Positions 1 through 11,738 of a stretch of DNA of 64,000 nt are shown here, piece by piece. Under the pieces are notes generated by a model. The model saw only the letters and a list, made by a program, of their open reading frames with translations. It was not told the DNA's origin and ran no database searches. The stretch is from Anadara kagoshimensis (Eukaryota > Mollusca > Bivalvia > Arcoida > Arcidae), in contig CM037874.1 in NCBI GenBank assembly GCA_021292105.1, forward strand, positions 27,039,083-27,103,082, written 5' to 3'. How positions within the stretch are numbered: position 1 is the stretch's first letter; every line of letters starts with the position of its first letter. Both the position numbers and the translations under genes were made by a program.

Positions 1-881
1 TGACTTAACACAACTGGTAATATACAAAGTCAAAATTATTAATGAATATAATGAAAATTTACTAACTGTGAAAGACCATGGCATAATGAGTTCGTGTAGT
101 CAACATAACGAGGAAAATGTAATTTAGTTTGTTTGTGGGGGTAAACTGCTTAACGTGTAATAGTGTAACAAGTTTCGATGTGTGAAAATCGATGATTATT
201 CGGGATGGAACTTATTAATATTTTAGGCAAACGATGTAAAGATGAATTCTTAATATCGTTTTGGACCATTAAGCGCCGCTATGGAATATTTTAATTCGTA
301 TACGTGATGTTAAAATTCAGTTGGGAAACAAACAGAAAACCGGTATAGCACAGGGACTGTATATAAGCATGTAGGTGGAGATATGTGTGAATAAGACGTT
401 TTAATTTTTCATTGCTTCTTTCATGGAAACCGTGAAAAACAATTGTGACATCTTTAAAACCGTCTAGGTCTGTTGTGTATTACGCAAATTTTTATAAGTT
501 TGTTAATGTATAATGAAAATATGGGATAGGTACGTGTTTTCGTTTTACCGTCCTGTTACAAATGGAACTAGTTGTGTACCTGTATTAACTGAAGGACAAT
601 TGGATTTTTAAATGTTCGATCATCAATGACTTATTTAACCATTCTAGAAGACAGTTGATAGTTAATAACGTCGTATTAACGCACCAAACTACCAAAGATT
701 TGTAAAATTGTGCAATTTTAGTGATTTGCATAGGAATTCAATTGTATTTCTGACAAACTAAGAATCATTCTCTGTAAGGATAAAATATATATACACCTGG
801 AAATCGTATGCCACATATATTTGTGTATTTTAAAATTCTGAAAGAGAAGAAGTGGTTAAATTTAACTGAAATCGTCATAAA
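1..881. other. AT-rich stretch with no recognisable gene
   Basis: I see no open frame of note, repeat or RNA gene here. It may be intron or upstream sequence of the coding unit that opens at 882, because the frame of that unit has a stop just before the ATG. No clear splice acceptor could be chosen. Confidence 0.4.
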
Positions 882-2204
882 ATGATAAAATACTGTTTAT
901 TCTATATCGAAAATGAAAAAGAATTATCCCAAGAAAATTTATATGTATCGAGACTGCCTTTAGCAAAAAGGCAACCTCCAAATAAAGAAAAAGCAAATAA
1001 AAGTTTTGTTTCCAAAGAAAGAGATATGCAAACCAGACAAAAAGAAAGGGATTTGTTATCAAATAAAGAAAGAAGTGACATCAGGAGAAAGGAAAATGGA
1101 ACAAATGATAACAAGAACAATGTTGGTAAATCATATAGTGGAACCGGAAGTGACACGGATCGGACCGGAATGCAAACAAGTAAACCCATAAAAATTAGTG
1201 CTACTGTTGATAGAAAGAAACTAACATGGAAGAACAAGAAGGAAAATTCTGATGTGACAAATCTGTCCGTGGAAGAACAGTATTATAACAGGTGGGCACG
1301 ACCAAAACAAGACGAAATTTCCCTGTCGGAGTCTAATGCCACAAAATCCTGGAAAAACAGGGCAATGAAAAACCATCATGGTTCTATTGTTATCAAAGGA
1401 TCGAGTGAAAGCAGGTCTGTTGACGAAAACGGGTCCCTATTCGGAAGGAAATCGGATGGGGTTCAATCAACCAGACGCAGTTATGGTTCTTTTAGAGATA
1501 ACTCTAGTTCTACTAAAGAATCTGATATTAAAAATCCAGTCGATTTAGAAAATACTTCGTCGACGTTAAATGGATCAGTGATTTCCGGTTTAAGTAAAAA
1601 AGACAGTTCGAATTTGAAAACAAAGGAAAATCTGACGTTTTGATGCATAAGAAATCCGACGATATGAAGATCTCGCATTGTACCGTTTCCATTCCTAGTG
1701 ACCTTCATATATAAATATACGAACAATAAAGTGTCAAAAGTAGAGTTAACTTCCGGTCGAACAAACGGAAAAGGAAATGAACATGACATAAATAAAATCC
1801 AAAACGGTAAGAAAAATCCGGTAATGGACTTGATTCTCTTGGGATTCTTGTACATCAACGGTTAGTCAAAGATCATTGGCTAACAATTGTACCCAGGGAA
1901 ACGTGTCATCCGAAGGCGTTCCGATAAAAAGAATATAAACCGAGTGAATATGGAAAAGGGTCTTTATTCCCAAAACGTTATAAACTGTTCATTGACAAGT
2001 TCAGTTCACGTCCAATTTCTCAAGATGAAAAACTTAAATTGAATCAGCAAAACTGAAGTTAAATTTTATAAAACACCACCTTTATTGATGTATAAACAAG
2101 TTGCAGTAGTTAATTTTCCGGCTAGACGTGTGAAAGAACATTTATTAAAATTACGAAACAGAAGAGGGTCAATAACTGTAGCAAATATGTACCCGAACAC
2201 TTAA
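882..2204 (+). pseudogene. Broken coding unit of unknown function (3' end of a gene, or pseudogene)
   Basis: An ATG at 882 opens a 253-codon frame ending at a TGA at 1641-1643. The protein is hydrophilic and rich in Lys, Ser and Asn, with no signal peptide, membrane segment or known domain. Coding-like sequence continues after the stop in other frames: 1631-1710 (frame 2), about 1720-1830 (frame 0), about 1820-2059 (frame 2, with an in-frame TAA at 1925-1927), then about 2060-2204 (frame 0, ending at TAA). The last two stretches are the most convincing, with peptides such as FPKRYKLFIDKFSSRPIS and VNFPARRVKEHLLKLRNRRG. An AATAAA at 2223-2228 follows 19 bases after the last stop, as expected for a true 3' end. 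I do not recognise the family. The breaks could be real decay or uncorrected indels; the in-frame TAA is harder to explain as an indel. The upstream part of the gene may lie outside the window. Confidence 0.5.
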
Positions 2205-2359
2205 CATGTTCTGATTTGAAAGAATAAATGAATTACTAGTATATGTTTGTCTTGTTAAAAAGACGTATATGTTAAAAATATTACAAAAATAAATTTGTGA
2301 AATATATATAAAAACGATAATTATACGGACTTTATTTGTAATTGTATCAGGTTTACTCT

Positions 2360-2540
2360 ATATACAGTCAAACCTGTCTATAAAGGCCACCCAAGAAAAC
2401 CAGTAAAATTGTCTTTATGGGCAGGTGGCTTTTATACAAGTTCAAATAATAGAGATAAAGAATAATTGGGATATAATTATACTATCCTTTATATGCAGGT
2501 GACCCTTATATAGAGGTGGCCTTTACTCAAGTCATGGAAT
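2360..2540. repeat. Dispersed repeat, 'cctgtctataaaggccaccc' family, copy 1
   Basis: The start (about 2368-2388) reads almost the same as 10620-10650 and as the reverse strand near 35480. The copy has related half-sites with 'ggccacc' and 'aggtggc' in both directions. It looks like a short non-coding transposon of a dispersed family. Copies at 10615-11005 and 35300-35490, and a partial one at 28045-28105, support this. Confidence 0.6.
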
Positions 2541-2566
2541 TAAAATAATTGTGAAACTTAGTGGTT

Positions 2567-2589
2567 AACACACACACACACACACATAC

Positions 2590-2645
<56 letters not shown>
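2567..2645. repeat. (CA)n-(GA)n compound microsatellite
   Basis: About 10 CA units run directly into a (GA)n tract of about 27 units with one GG interruption. It is a simple length-variable repeat with no gene association visible. Confidence 0.95.
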
Positions 2646-2648
<3 letters not shown>

Positions 2649-2797
2649 ATTGGCTGTCTGTGTTAATGCATTTTTATATTCTATTCATTTATTCATCTAT
2701 AACTTATGTACATCCCATGCTTTCTTAAAACTGTGTTGTTTTTGTATCACTAGATTAATAGGCGGTTACAAATATTTAGTAGCGAAGAAATATTTTT

Positions 2798-3181
2798 GCT
2801 GATATGGTGGCACAGAAGTGACATGGAATTCAATTTTGTATATATTACGTGGTAACTAATACGTGCACATATTCGCTGATATGGTGGCACAGAAGTGACA
2901 TGGAATTTAATTTTGTATATATTACGTGGTAACTGATGCGTGCACATGTTCGCTGCTGTGGTGGCACAGAAGTGACATGGAATTTTATTTTGTATATGTT
3001 ACGTGGTAACTAATACGTGCACATGTTCGCTGATATGGTGGCACAGAAGTGACATTAAATATAATTTTGTATATATTACGTGGTAACTAATACGTGCACA
3101 TGTTTGCTGCTATGGTGGCACAGAAGTGACATGGATTATAAGTTTGTATATTACGTGGTAACTAATACGTGCACATGTAAT
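2798..3181. repeat. 77-bp tandem repeat, five units
   Basis: Units start at 2798, 2875, 2952, 3029 and 3105, giving a period of 77 (the last is 76). Each holds 'ggtggcacagaagtgacat' and 'attacgtggtaactaat'. Units differ at a few bases. Just beyond, near 3250, 'tcacttctgtgccac' repeats part of the unit in the opposite direction, so the array may have grown from one arm of an inverted-repeat element. Confidence 0.9.
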
Positions 3182-3344
3182 AATCTATCACATGCACTCG
3201 AAATAGTTACTACATGTACACGTAATTTTACTTATCTAAAAGATTTCATATCACTTCTGTGCCACTGCACGAGAGCTCGTCAAAGGTCCAGTTTTTTATC
3301 AACTGCATTGTAATTGTTACTTTTATTCGTGGTTCTGACAATTA

Positions 3345-3577
3345 CTAAGTGCCTGTTGCAAAAAGAAGTAGTATGCTGCCACGTCTACCGTGACACGGAA
3401 CCTCGTTCATTTTAACTTGCCATCCGAAAGAACCATGACTTTCATTTATTAATACCGAGTGCTTGGCAAAAGAACGGTCACTGTCCACTTTCAAGTCTTG
3501 TGTCAGACCCTATGGGGGTTCGAACCCACGACCTCTAACTTACGGAGCAAGCACTCTACCAACTTAGCTATCGCAGG
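3345..3577 (-). mobile_element. tRNA-derived SINE, copy 1
   Basis: Read on the minus strand from 3577, the element opens with a tRNA-like head holding an A box (tagctaagttggtagag) and a B box (ggttcgaacccc), the internal promoter for RNA polymerase III. A body follows with a 'gaccgttcttttgccaagc' type core, 'atgaaagtcatggttctttc' and a further conserved block. The same head and body occur on the plus strand at 31411-31622. The head does not fold as a sound tRNA and the body is constant between copies, so this is a SINE and not a tRNA gene. Confidence 0.8.
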
Positions 3578-4049
3578 TTTTAATTTGAACTAAGAGGCTT
3601 ACCAGGCGATGCGATTCAAAGCTTGCTCAGTGGAATCAACTAATAAAAAATTAATATATTTGTACATGTCTTTGTTTTTCAAATGTGGAAAAGATCAAAC
3701 TTGATAAGAATTTCATCAAAATGAAGAAATTGATGAAATCTTTATTTAACAATGACACATTGCATTGAATTTTACTGTGTTTTATAATTGTGATATTCAT
3801 CGATGAAATCGGACAAATTAGGATTTTAACACACAACTGGGTCTTAGTATTACACTAAAACGTACAGTACACACATGTCGAGATTTAACACTGAGCTAAC
3901 AAAAAATGAGTCCAAGCCGGTTGCATAGTTTTCCGAGGTATGAATAGCCAGTAACCAAACCTAATGTTGAGAAATATGTACAGGTATAGCAGCTGTCGAC
4001 AAATAGGTAACAAGTAGCCGTGATGAGCTGTCGATTTTACACTGAGTCC

Positions 4050-4612
4050 TGAGCTTGGTGTTAAATTTTCGACAGGACTGTACTGTAGCTTGGTGTTCGA
4101 CAGGACTGTACTGTAGCTTGGTGTTAAATTTTCGACAGGACTGTACTGTAGCTTAGTGTTAAATTTTCGACAGGAATGTACTGTACTGTAGCTTGGTGTT
4201 AAGTTTTCGACAGGACTGTACTGTAGCTTGGTGTTAAATTTTCGACAAGACTGTACTGTAGCTTAGTGTTAAATTTTCGACAGGACTGTACTGGAGCTTA
4301 GTGTTAAACTTTCGCCAGGTCTGTAATGTAGCTTAGTGTTAAACGTTCGACAGGTCTGTACTGGAGCTTAGTGTTAAACGTTCGACAGGTCTGTACTGTA
4401 GCTTAGTGTTAAACTTTCGACAGGTCTGTAATGTAGCTTAGTGTTAAACTTGCGACAGGTCTGTACTGTAGCTTAGTGTTAAACTTTCGCGAGGTCTGTA
4501 ATGTAGCTTAGTGCTAAATTTTCAACAGGTCTGTACTATAGCTAAGTGTTAAATTTTCAAAAAGTCTGTACTGTAACTTAGTTTTAAACTTTCGGCAGGT
4601 CCGTACTGTAGC
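4050..4612. repeat. 35-bp tandem repeat, about 15 units
   Basis: The unit is close to 'ctgtactgtagcttagtg' followed by 'ttaaactttcgacaggt', 35 bases in all, with one shortened unit near 4090-4120 and drift in the later units (cgacagg to cgccagg, aaaaagt and so on). A single isolated match, 'cagtgttaaactttcgacag', lies at 9889-9908, so the monomer probably comes from a dispersed element. Confidence 0.9.
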
Positions 4613-4989
4613 TTGCTCGTTGAGACGGACATGAATGATGAAACTCGACTAAAATAAAACTTGTTCTAATCAAACTTTATTATTTCATGATACTTTATCA
4701 TTCAATGTTTACACTGTCAAATGCTTTAAACTATAGTCATTGTAATGGTATTTAATGTGGTTTTTGGTCTATGGACAACCTATCTTCCACCCAGAGAAGT
4801 TGCCCACAAATCGCCTTCAACAAACGATGACCGAAATCTGGCTTTAGATTTATCTCCCATTGTCACCTCTGTAATATAAGTAAAGTATTTATTAATAACG
4901 ATATTACGATATTTTATAACGTTACATTTAACGAGTATTAATGCAATGATGGAATGCATCATTATAAAAAGGCATCCAAACGAATAAGT

Positions 4990-5400
4990 GTTAAACCGCC
5001 ATTTTAGAAATTTTCAGCCCTAAAATAAGTTCTATACTTGCTATAAACCTTATTGGAAATTTCATTTAATTTGTAGTACTTTGAATGTTCCCGACGTTTT
5101 CCATTTTTATGACAACGACCGCCATTTTGGAAATTTTGAGCCTTAAAATAAGTTCTACGCTATCTATATTTTGCTATCTTTTTTTCTGTAAAAATAATTG
5201 AATTTGGAGCACATAATTTTCCCGCCTTTTTTCTGTTTGTTTCCATGCCAACAGCCGGTATTTTGAAAATTTCAACCCTTTATATAAGAGTAACGCTTCC
5301 TATACAACATTTCTGTGAAATTTCATTGATTTAAGAGCACTTTTAATTTCCGCCCTTTTCAGTTTCTATGGTAACGACTGCCATTTTGATAATAATCGAA
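4990..5400. repeat. Diverged tandem repeat of ~125-135 bp, about 4 units
   Basis: 'cgccattttagaaattttcag' near 4997 recurs in altered form near 5121, 5253 and 5389, each time followed by 'cttaaaataagttct' or a relative and a 'tttccattt.tatgacaacg' block. The units are old and diverged. No coding function is visible. Confidence 0.65.
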
Positions 5401-5469
5401 TAGGAATCAACCTTATTGTGATGAATGGTTAATATTGGTCTCCGAGAAATTTAGGGGACAAGTTCATGG

Positions 5470-5560
5470 CAAGAAGAAGAAGAGGAATAATAATAATAAT
5501 AATAATATTAAGAAGAAGAAGAGTAGAAAATGAAGAAGAAGAAGGAAAAAGAAAAAGAAG
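5470..5560. repeat. AAG/AAT purine-rich microsatellite
   Basis: Runs of aag, aat and aaaag triplets lead directly into the 27-bp minisatellite that begins at about 5562. The tract stays open in frame with the repeat but shows no sign of being a gene. Confidence 0.85.
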
Positions 5561-5561
5561 A

Positions 5562-6297
5562 TTCGATTGTCGCGTTACTAATCACTGATGGGATTGTCGC
5601 GTCACCAATCACTGATTCGATTGTCGCGTTACTAATCACTGATGGGATTGTCGCGTCACTAATCACTGATTCGATTGTCGCGTCACCAATCGCTGACTCG
5701 ATTGTCGCGTCACCAATCACCAATTCGATTGTCGCGTCACCAATAACTAATTCTATTGTCGCGTCACCAATCACCGATTCTATTGTCGCTTTTATCAATC
5801 ACTGATTCGATTCACGCGTCATCAATCACTGATTCGATTGTCGCATCACCAATCGCTGATTCGATTGTCGCGTCACCAATCGCTGACTCGATTGTCGCGT
5901 CACCAATCACCAATTCGATTGTCGCGTCACCAATAACTAATTCTATTGTCGCGTCACCAATCACCGATTCTATTGTCGCTTTTATCAATCACTGATTCGA
6001 TTCACGCGTCATCAATCACTGATTCGATTGTCGCATCACCAATCGCTGATTCGATTGTCGCGTCACCAATCGCTGATTCGATTGTCGCTTTTACCAATCA
6101 CTGATTCGACTGTTGCGTCAACAATAACTGATTCGATTGTCGCTTTTATCAATCACTGATTCGATTCACGCGTCATCAATCACTGATTCGATTGTCGCAT
6201 CACCAATCGCTGATTCGATTGTCGCGTCACCAATCACTGATTCGACTGTTGCGTCAACAATCACTGATTCGATTGTCTCGTCACTAATCGCTGATTT
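5562..6297. repeat. 27-bp minisatellite with a 190-bp higher-order period
   Basis: The monomer is about 27 bases (gattcgattgtcgcgtca + ccaatcact). Because 27 is nine codons, long open frames appear on both strands (nine-residue repeats such as DSIVASPIT on plus). A variant block with 'cgcttttatcaatc' recurs at about 5786, 5976 and 6139, spacings of 190 and 163, so several monomers have been copied together as a larger unit. The extra base in the variant breaks the reading frame each time, which argues against a selected protein. It lies immediately downstream of the C1q gene. Confidence 0.9.
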
Positions 6298-6544
6298 GAA
6301 ATCAAAATGCCAACAAAAACTACAATTGACCAATTATTACGAGGACTCGTTAAAGCAGTTGATTCAATTTCTTATCACATACGACGCTGCGAATCGTACC
6401 CTGGATGAACTGGTGCCAAGCCACTCCGCACATATTTTGTGCCACGTGAATATTTCTACATTCAAACATTGTTTGATTGAACATGCTGTACTTCGACTTT
6501 GGAATTCGTTTTACCGGTTAGATGCGCATGTGCAGACTGTTTGT

Positions 6545-8196
6545 TTACCTCTGAAGTTGAACTGATACAGTGTTTGATCCAGCGTTATCTTGGATACGTT
6601 TAACTTCTCTTGCATCTGCCCATGTCCTTGCTATCTCATAAGTGCCATTTACATAGAGCCCAGAGCCAGTAGCAAGGAACTGTTTGGTCGTGATGGTCCA
6701 ACTGAAGACATAGGTACCATTCACTGGTGCCGTGAATAGCCCCGTTGAACTGTTGTATCCTTTACCAGCATTCAGTATTACACTCTCGAACTTCACCGTT
6801 AAGTTTGGGTCTGTCAGTGTTTCTCTGTTCAGTTTCCTAGCAGTAAAAGCAACGTTGGTACAATCTGTCAAATTAATTCATTATAAATTAGAATGAAAAT
6901 GAAAACGTTCTAACTATCCAAGAATTTATTAGAATTTATTTATAGAATTTATTTAAATACTAAATAGTATTAAACGATCCGATCAAATAATTTTTAAACT
7001 ATAATTATTCAATCGTTCTTTGTTTTATGCAGTTTGATTGACCAGGTCCCGGTTTCATAATCATTTCCTAGCTAAGATTTTCATTAACTTAATTTTATCA
7101 AAATTTGGTAATCCTTATAATTTTTTTTAGTCAAAACTATATGCGAATATTTTATAAAAATGACACCACAAATTCCTGAATATCTGGAAAATTAACAAAA
7201 TTATAAAGATTTGAAATTTTGCAAGATTTAAGTTAAGGAAAATCTTAGCTAAGGAATGATTGTGAAACCGGGTCTTATCTGAAATAATTTTATCTTGATC
7301 GTGACTTCATTAACAAAACATACAGACATTACTATGACATCATTATTACTCGGTAAATCTCGTCTCCGAGTGAAATCTTCAACCCCTGGGATGAGATATC
7401 CCTATCCTACAGGATTCTAATAATATATTATGTAATTAAGCACAAGGGCGTTACAATATGTCGACGTAGTGCTGTCGTAACCAATCAACGCAGCTGATTA
7501 TGTGACGTCATACTCGGAAACAGCTAAGATAAATTATTTCACATCAGTTTTGTGACAGTTCATTCTATTGGGTAAAAGGAGATCATATGGTACAAAAGAG
7601 TTACGTCCCTTAAAAACGCTCCTATGATCGATCATGATCTGCACGTTTACACAGATTGGATTTTTGTTACTATACTATGTATAGTGCACTATCTGGCTCC
7701 GGGCTAGAATTCGGACCTTAAGTTCCATATGTCCCATGCCTGTAACTCGGGCATTATCAAAAATAACGGTGCTTATCCTGGGGCGAAGACGGCAAACTAC
7801 ATTCACAACTGTGTAAGCAGAAATACCTGGGTTTTAAAGTTGTGACGTTTTAAAATATGCCATAAAAACCAAGTCTTCAATAATATGTTATAAACGACAT
7901 CAACAACTATAGAACACTTTTTTAAATGTAGCTGATAAACGGCTAACATGCATTTAGCAGCAATAGGAAAAGTTACAAGGAACATTGCAAAGATAAAAAC
8001 ATATAACCAATTCGTATACAAGAGACCATTAACATGAATTGGTAAACGTTATACAAATTTCTGTTCAATTTCCATTCAGAAACTTATTTTGCAATAGAGG
8101 ACCTAAGATATCAATGAAAGTTAATAATTTCAAATAAATAAATAAATTACATGTAATAACACTAAACAATAAGTAAAAACATTATTCTAAAATAAA

Positions 8197-8237
<41 letters not shown>

Positions 8238-10247
8238 ATAAATTGGCATAAACAATTCGTATTCAGTTTGTTTTTATATAATATGCAAACCAGGATATAC
8301 CTCTAGATTTCATGACAGTTTCCACATCGCCCAGTCTCTGTCTTAGATCAGTTATCTGGCTCTCCAATTCAGTATTCGAGTAAACAACTAAAATATTTAA
8401 TTAAAAAAAATATAAACATAATTATGTGAAGTTAAAAAATTGAAAAAAAGAGGCCTAAGGACTTAAACGCTCACCAGAGGGCATATCCCATGCAGTGATT
8501 CAATATCCAATTACATAAATTAAAGATAATGTCCTAATAAGCAGTTAGGACCAATTTTTAAGCAAATTTAATTATAACTTGTCCTAAGAATGCTACATCT
8601 AAAATATCTAAGGTCTAGCTGCAGTATGTTTATAAACAGCTAAAATAATAAAAACAATAGTAAAAACTTTAGAACAAACTAGGCCATTTTCAGTATTTGT
8701 TTGCATGATCATTATTCACATATCTGCATATGAATACCTACAATGTTCTTATATTCATGCCTACAATACAGTCCTGTGGAATGTTAAACACAGCTAACGA
8801 AAAGCAGCCGAGTTGTGAACAGGTATTGACCGAAAAGTTGACTATCTTTTAGGCCCTCGGCAACTGGAGCTGTCAACTCATTCGGCCCCTCGACACTTTG
8901 GGTTAGGACTTTAAGAGCAAATAAAACATTCTAAATGAAAAATAAATAAATAAAATGTACGGTGGAGTACCTGATTATGGTAAGAATTTCCTAAATCTTT
9001 TATATTCTGATACATGTAGTTACATAAATTGGCAAACATTTCAGGCCCCGGTTTCACAATCATTTCTTAGCTAACATTTTCCTTAAGCTAAATTTAGCAA
9101 ATGTTTGGTAATCTCTTTTTGAACTACTGATTAATATTTTTGTCAAAACAAAATGCAAATGTTTTAGTCTAGAAGTGACCGTAACAATAGCACTTTAAAT
9201 TCCCGAAATTTTGAAAATTAACAATATTATAGATTTGAATTTTGCTATATTTAAGTTAAGGAAAATTCTTAGCTAAGGAATGAGTGTCAAACCGTGGCCA
9301 GTTTCTATGACTATATTAAACATAACATTTTATACCTTAATTTATTAAATGCATAGAACTTTGAATTTTTTTCTGAATTAAAGCAGCATTTTTGAAAACA
9401 AAAGACTAGTAAATTTATACAATGACAATAATAATTTGAAAAATATTTTCTTCTAAAATAAATGTAAGCAGGCCACACAAATAAAAATGGTATTCGTTTT
9501 CTTGAACTTTCATATTACAACAATTGCATAGTCTTTAATTTTTTTCCACATTATACACTAGGATCGTGCGTTGGATTTAAAACCTAAGTGGTGAGAGACG
9601 ATCGCAATGTGACCGGTCTACAAGCGCGCATCTCAGACAACTTGGTAACTGAGGCCCAAGCCTGTGCATTGATTTAATTTGATGATATCCATTGATTATA
9701 AGCAGTTATCTATCGTACACAAAGACATAACATCGATATTAATTAAACAGGAGAAAGCAGTATAATCGAGCGGGAAACTTTAACACTTTCAGGCATACTC
9801 AACTGTAAGTAGGCTGTGTGACATTTGACAGCCGCATTCGGCCAACTGTTTACAGCTCGGCTCCTCGGCAACCGAGTCTAGGCTCAGTGTTAAACTTTCG
9901 ACAGGTTAAACTGTATGGGGAAATTTACAAAATATTTATTCATTTTCACTTTCAGCATTATTTTAAAATATGCTAAATTAAGCATGCATTCATTATAACT
10001 TTACCTCTGACCCTACCTTCGTAACCTCCGTATCAGCACCTTCTAGACATTTTCCACACTATTTTATAAAGTAATAAAGAAACTTCAACAACTTAGATGT
10101 ACGGTATTGTTCAAAGCAGGCAACCCTTGCACTTAATATAATCTTACCTTCGCCACTAGGTATTCCTGTGACATCAATCCGAACATTGCATCCCGCAGCG
10201 GCATTTAAAACACAAACAAGAAAAACTAAAACTGCTTCCTTATACAT
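6545..10247 (-). CDS. Secreted C1q-domain-containing protein (three exons, C-terminus incomplete)
   Basis: Exon 1 (10247-10148) begins with ATG and encodes a signal peptide (MYKEAVLVFLVCVLNAAAG) and a short Cys-containing linker, ending at donor GTAAGA. Exon 2 (8387-8301) encodes 29 residues of heptad-like coiled coil (LESQITDLRQRLGDVETVM). Exon 3 (6864-6545) encodes the first ~105 residues of a C1q domain (FTAPVNGTYVFSW and a DAGSNTVSVQLQ-type strand). Both introns are phase 1 with GT..AG borders, so the model gives 168 residues. C1q-domain proteins of this plan are secreted trimeric pattern-recognition molecules, greatly expanded in bivalves. The usual last ~25 residues of the domain are absent: TAA at 6547-6545 follows VQLQR at once. 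That stop overlaps a possible donor (AG|GTAAAC at 6549/6548), so a further exon may exist, but I did not find one before or within the minisatellite. Family assignment is firm; completeness is not. Confidence 0.85.
7048..7272. mobile_element. Hairpin MITE, family 1, copy 1 (in C1q intron 2)
   Basis: Terminal inverted repeats of about 35 bases pair cccggtttcataatcatt (left) with aatgattgtgaaaccggg (right), and the next inward blocks, ctaagatttt and aaaatcttag, also pair. It has no coding capacity. A second copy lies at 9044-9299. The end sequences are consistent with a non-autonomous DNA transposon. Confidence 0.8.
8201..8235. repeat. (TG)n microsatellite
   Basis: About 17 TG units in C1q intron 2, just downstream of exon 2 in the direction of the gene. 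Confidence 0.95.
9044..9299. mobile_element. Hairpin MITE, family 1, copy 2 (in C1q intron 1)
   Basis: It has the same inverted ends as 7048-7272 (ggccccggtttcacaatc against tgtcaaaccgtggcc) and the same inner blocks (ttagctaa.attttcctta against taaggaaaattcttagct). The middle differs from copy 1 by scattered changes. Confidence 0.8.
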
Positions 10248-10614
10248 TGCTGCTAGTTTGTTTGAGTGTAGGTTGTGTTTTTTTTTTCATTTTATATCTC
10301 GAATCAAATTACCTTATCAAATGATGCTATAATTTTGTCGTCATGGTTTGTTAAGTATTTAATACTACTGAGACAAATCAATAAAAACAAATTTAAACAT
10401 TTGGCAAAGATCACAAACTGAAGTAATTTTGAGATTAAAAGTTGTGAACAAGGGTATGCGGGACATTTGGTATGGAGTAAGATTATGTATGAGAAATAGG
10501 ACAAGTGTCAATTACAATCGATTATGGCAATTCACGTTCTTTAATCGCATAATAAGTTAGCATTATTTCCAATTATTTTGTTTTTTAAACTACAAGATTT
10601 AAAACAACACAGTT

Positions 10615-11005
10615 GTAAGTCAAACCTGTCTATAACGGTCACCCAAGGGAACAAGACAACATGGCCTTTATAGGCAGGTGGCCTTTATATAAAGGTTCAA
10701 ATAATATGGTATAAATACTGGTATACTATTTTACTGGCCTTTATAAGCAGGCGGACCTTATACAGAGATGACCTTTAAGGCAAGTTGGACAGTACAATCT
10801 ACTGGTCTTTATAAGCAGGTGGACCTTATACAGAGATGACCTTTAAGGCAGGTTGGACAGTACAATCTACTGGCCTTTGTAAGCAGGTGGACCTTATATA
10901 GAGATGACCTTTAAGGCAGGTTGGACAGTACAATCTACTGGCCTTTATAAGCAGATGGAGCTTATATAGAGGTGACCTTAAAGGCAGGTTGGACTGTAGT
11001 TGTAA
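10615..11005. repeat. Dispersed repeat copy 2 with an internal 68-bp tandem expansion
   Basis: It opens like the copy at 2360 (cctgtctataacggtcaccc). The inner part then repeats about every 68 bases (10731, 10799, 10867, 10935), each unit running from 'ctggcctttataagcagg' to 'ggttggacagtacaatct'. It lies upstream of the C1q gene start. Confidence 0.75.
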
Positions 11006-11061
11006 ACAATCGTATACAGATTATTTGGTGTGGCGTAAGCATATGGAATTAGTCCGTGGGC

Positions 11062-11065
<4 letters not shown>

Positions 11066-11096
<31 letters not shown>

Positions 11097-11097
11097 A
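11066..11097. repeat. (AATA)n microsatellite
   Basis: Eight tandem aata units follow 'agtccgtgggcta'. A similar tetranucleotide array lies at 32984-33013. Confidence 0.9.
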
Positions 11098-11485
11098 AAC
11101 AAGTAAAGAAAGAAAGAAATATATAATGCTTTTATTTTACAATTCTTATTTGTTTTTAGAAAAATTAAAATTTGATTAACAAATATGTGACAAAAATACA
11201 CATTTAAAGCTTTTCACCAACCTGTAAATTTGTATGTGACGAATTGCCTGGGGTGATTTTATTACCCTTTCTACTGTAGGTGTTAAAGTAACTCAAAGTG
11301 ACCATGTCAGATATCGCTGTTTTTGCTGCTTTGTAATAGATCGGCGGACATTGATTGCCTGTTGAAGTTGATATGCACTCCATTGAAGAATCTTCTCCAA
11401 CAATTCTTTAAAACCAATTAAGGCCAAGTACGAACACATTTTTGAATTGATAAATTGTAGGCATATGTTTTTTATTACAAAAATT

Positions 11486-11738
11486 TAATGAGATTTAATG
11501 TTATATATTAAATCCGTTTATCTAAGTAAGGTGCTCCTTTATTGGACCTCTCATGTCCTTGTCCTAGTTTAGGTCAGCATGTGTCACGCACCCGTATAAA
11601 GCACGGTGTTATATATCGTCGTGATTTGGCAGTACCGCGTGTGTCCTTGTCCTGAGTTTAGGTCAACTCTTATGTCAAGCTCCTGTATAAAAGCGCGGTG
11701 TTATCTCCGTGAGTTTGCAGTTTTATAAAGATTTTCAC
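11486..11738 (+). repeat. Repeat A1 of the split-direct-repeat element
   Basis: About 250 bases, nearly identical to 16233-16487 apart from a two-base indel (tcagcatgtg against tcagctcatgtg). It holds two imperfect internal copies of a 'tgtccttgtcct.agtttaggtca' block and two 'cggtgttat' blocks, as well as TATA-like 'gtataaaag' motifs that could drive transcription. Confidence 0.85.

Noticed and set aside
3505-3577. tRNA gene on the minus strand
   Set aside because: It has A and B boxes but a poor anticodon stem and no matching acceptor stem, and the same unit with a SINE body recurs at 31411.
5530-6565. Genes encoding DSIVASPIT-type repeat proteins on either strand
   Set aside because: The frames are a by-product of a 27-bp tandem repeat and are broken by the one-base longer variant unit.
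11050-11064. Solo end of the inverted-repeat element (agtccgtgggcta as at 38182)
   Set aside because: The match is only 13 bases and is followed by a microsatellite, so chance or a short shared motif cannot be excluded.
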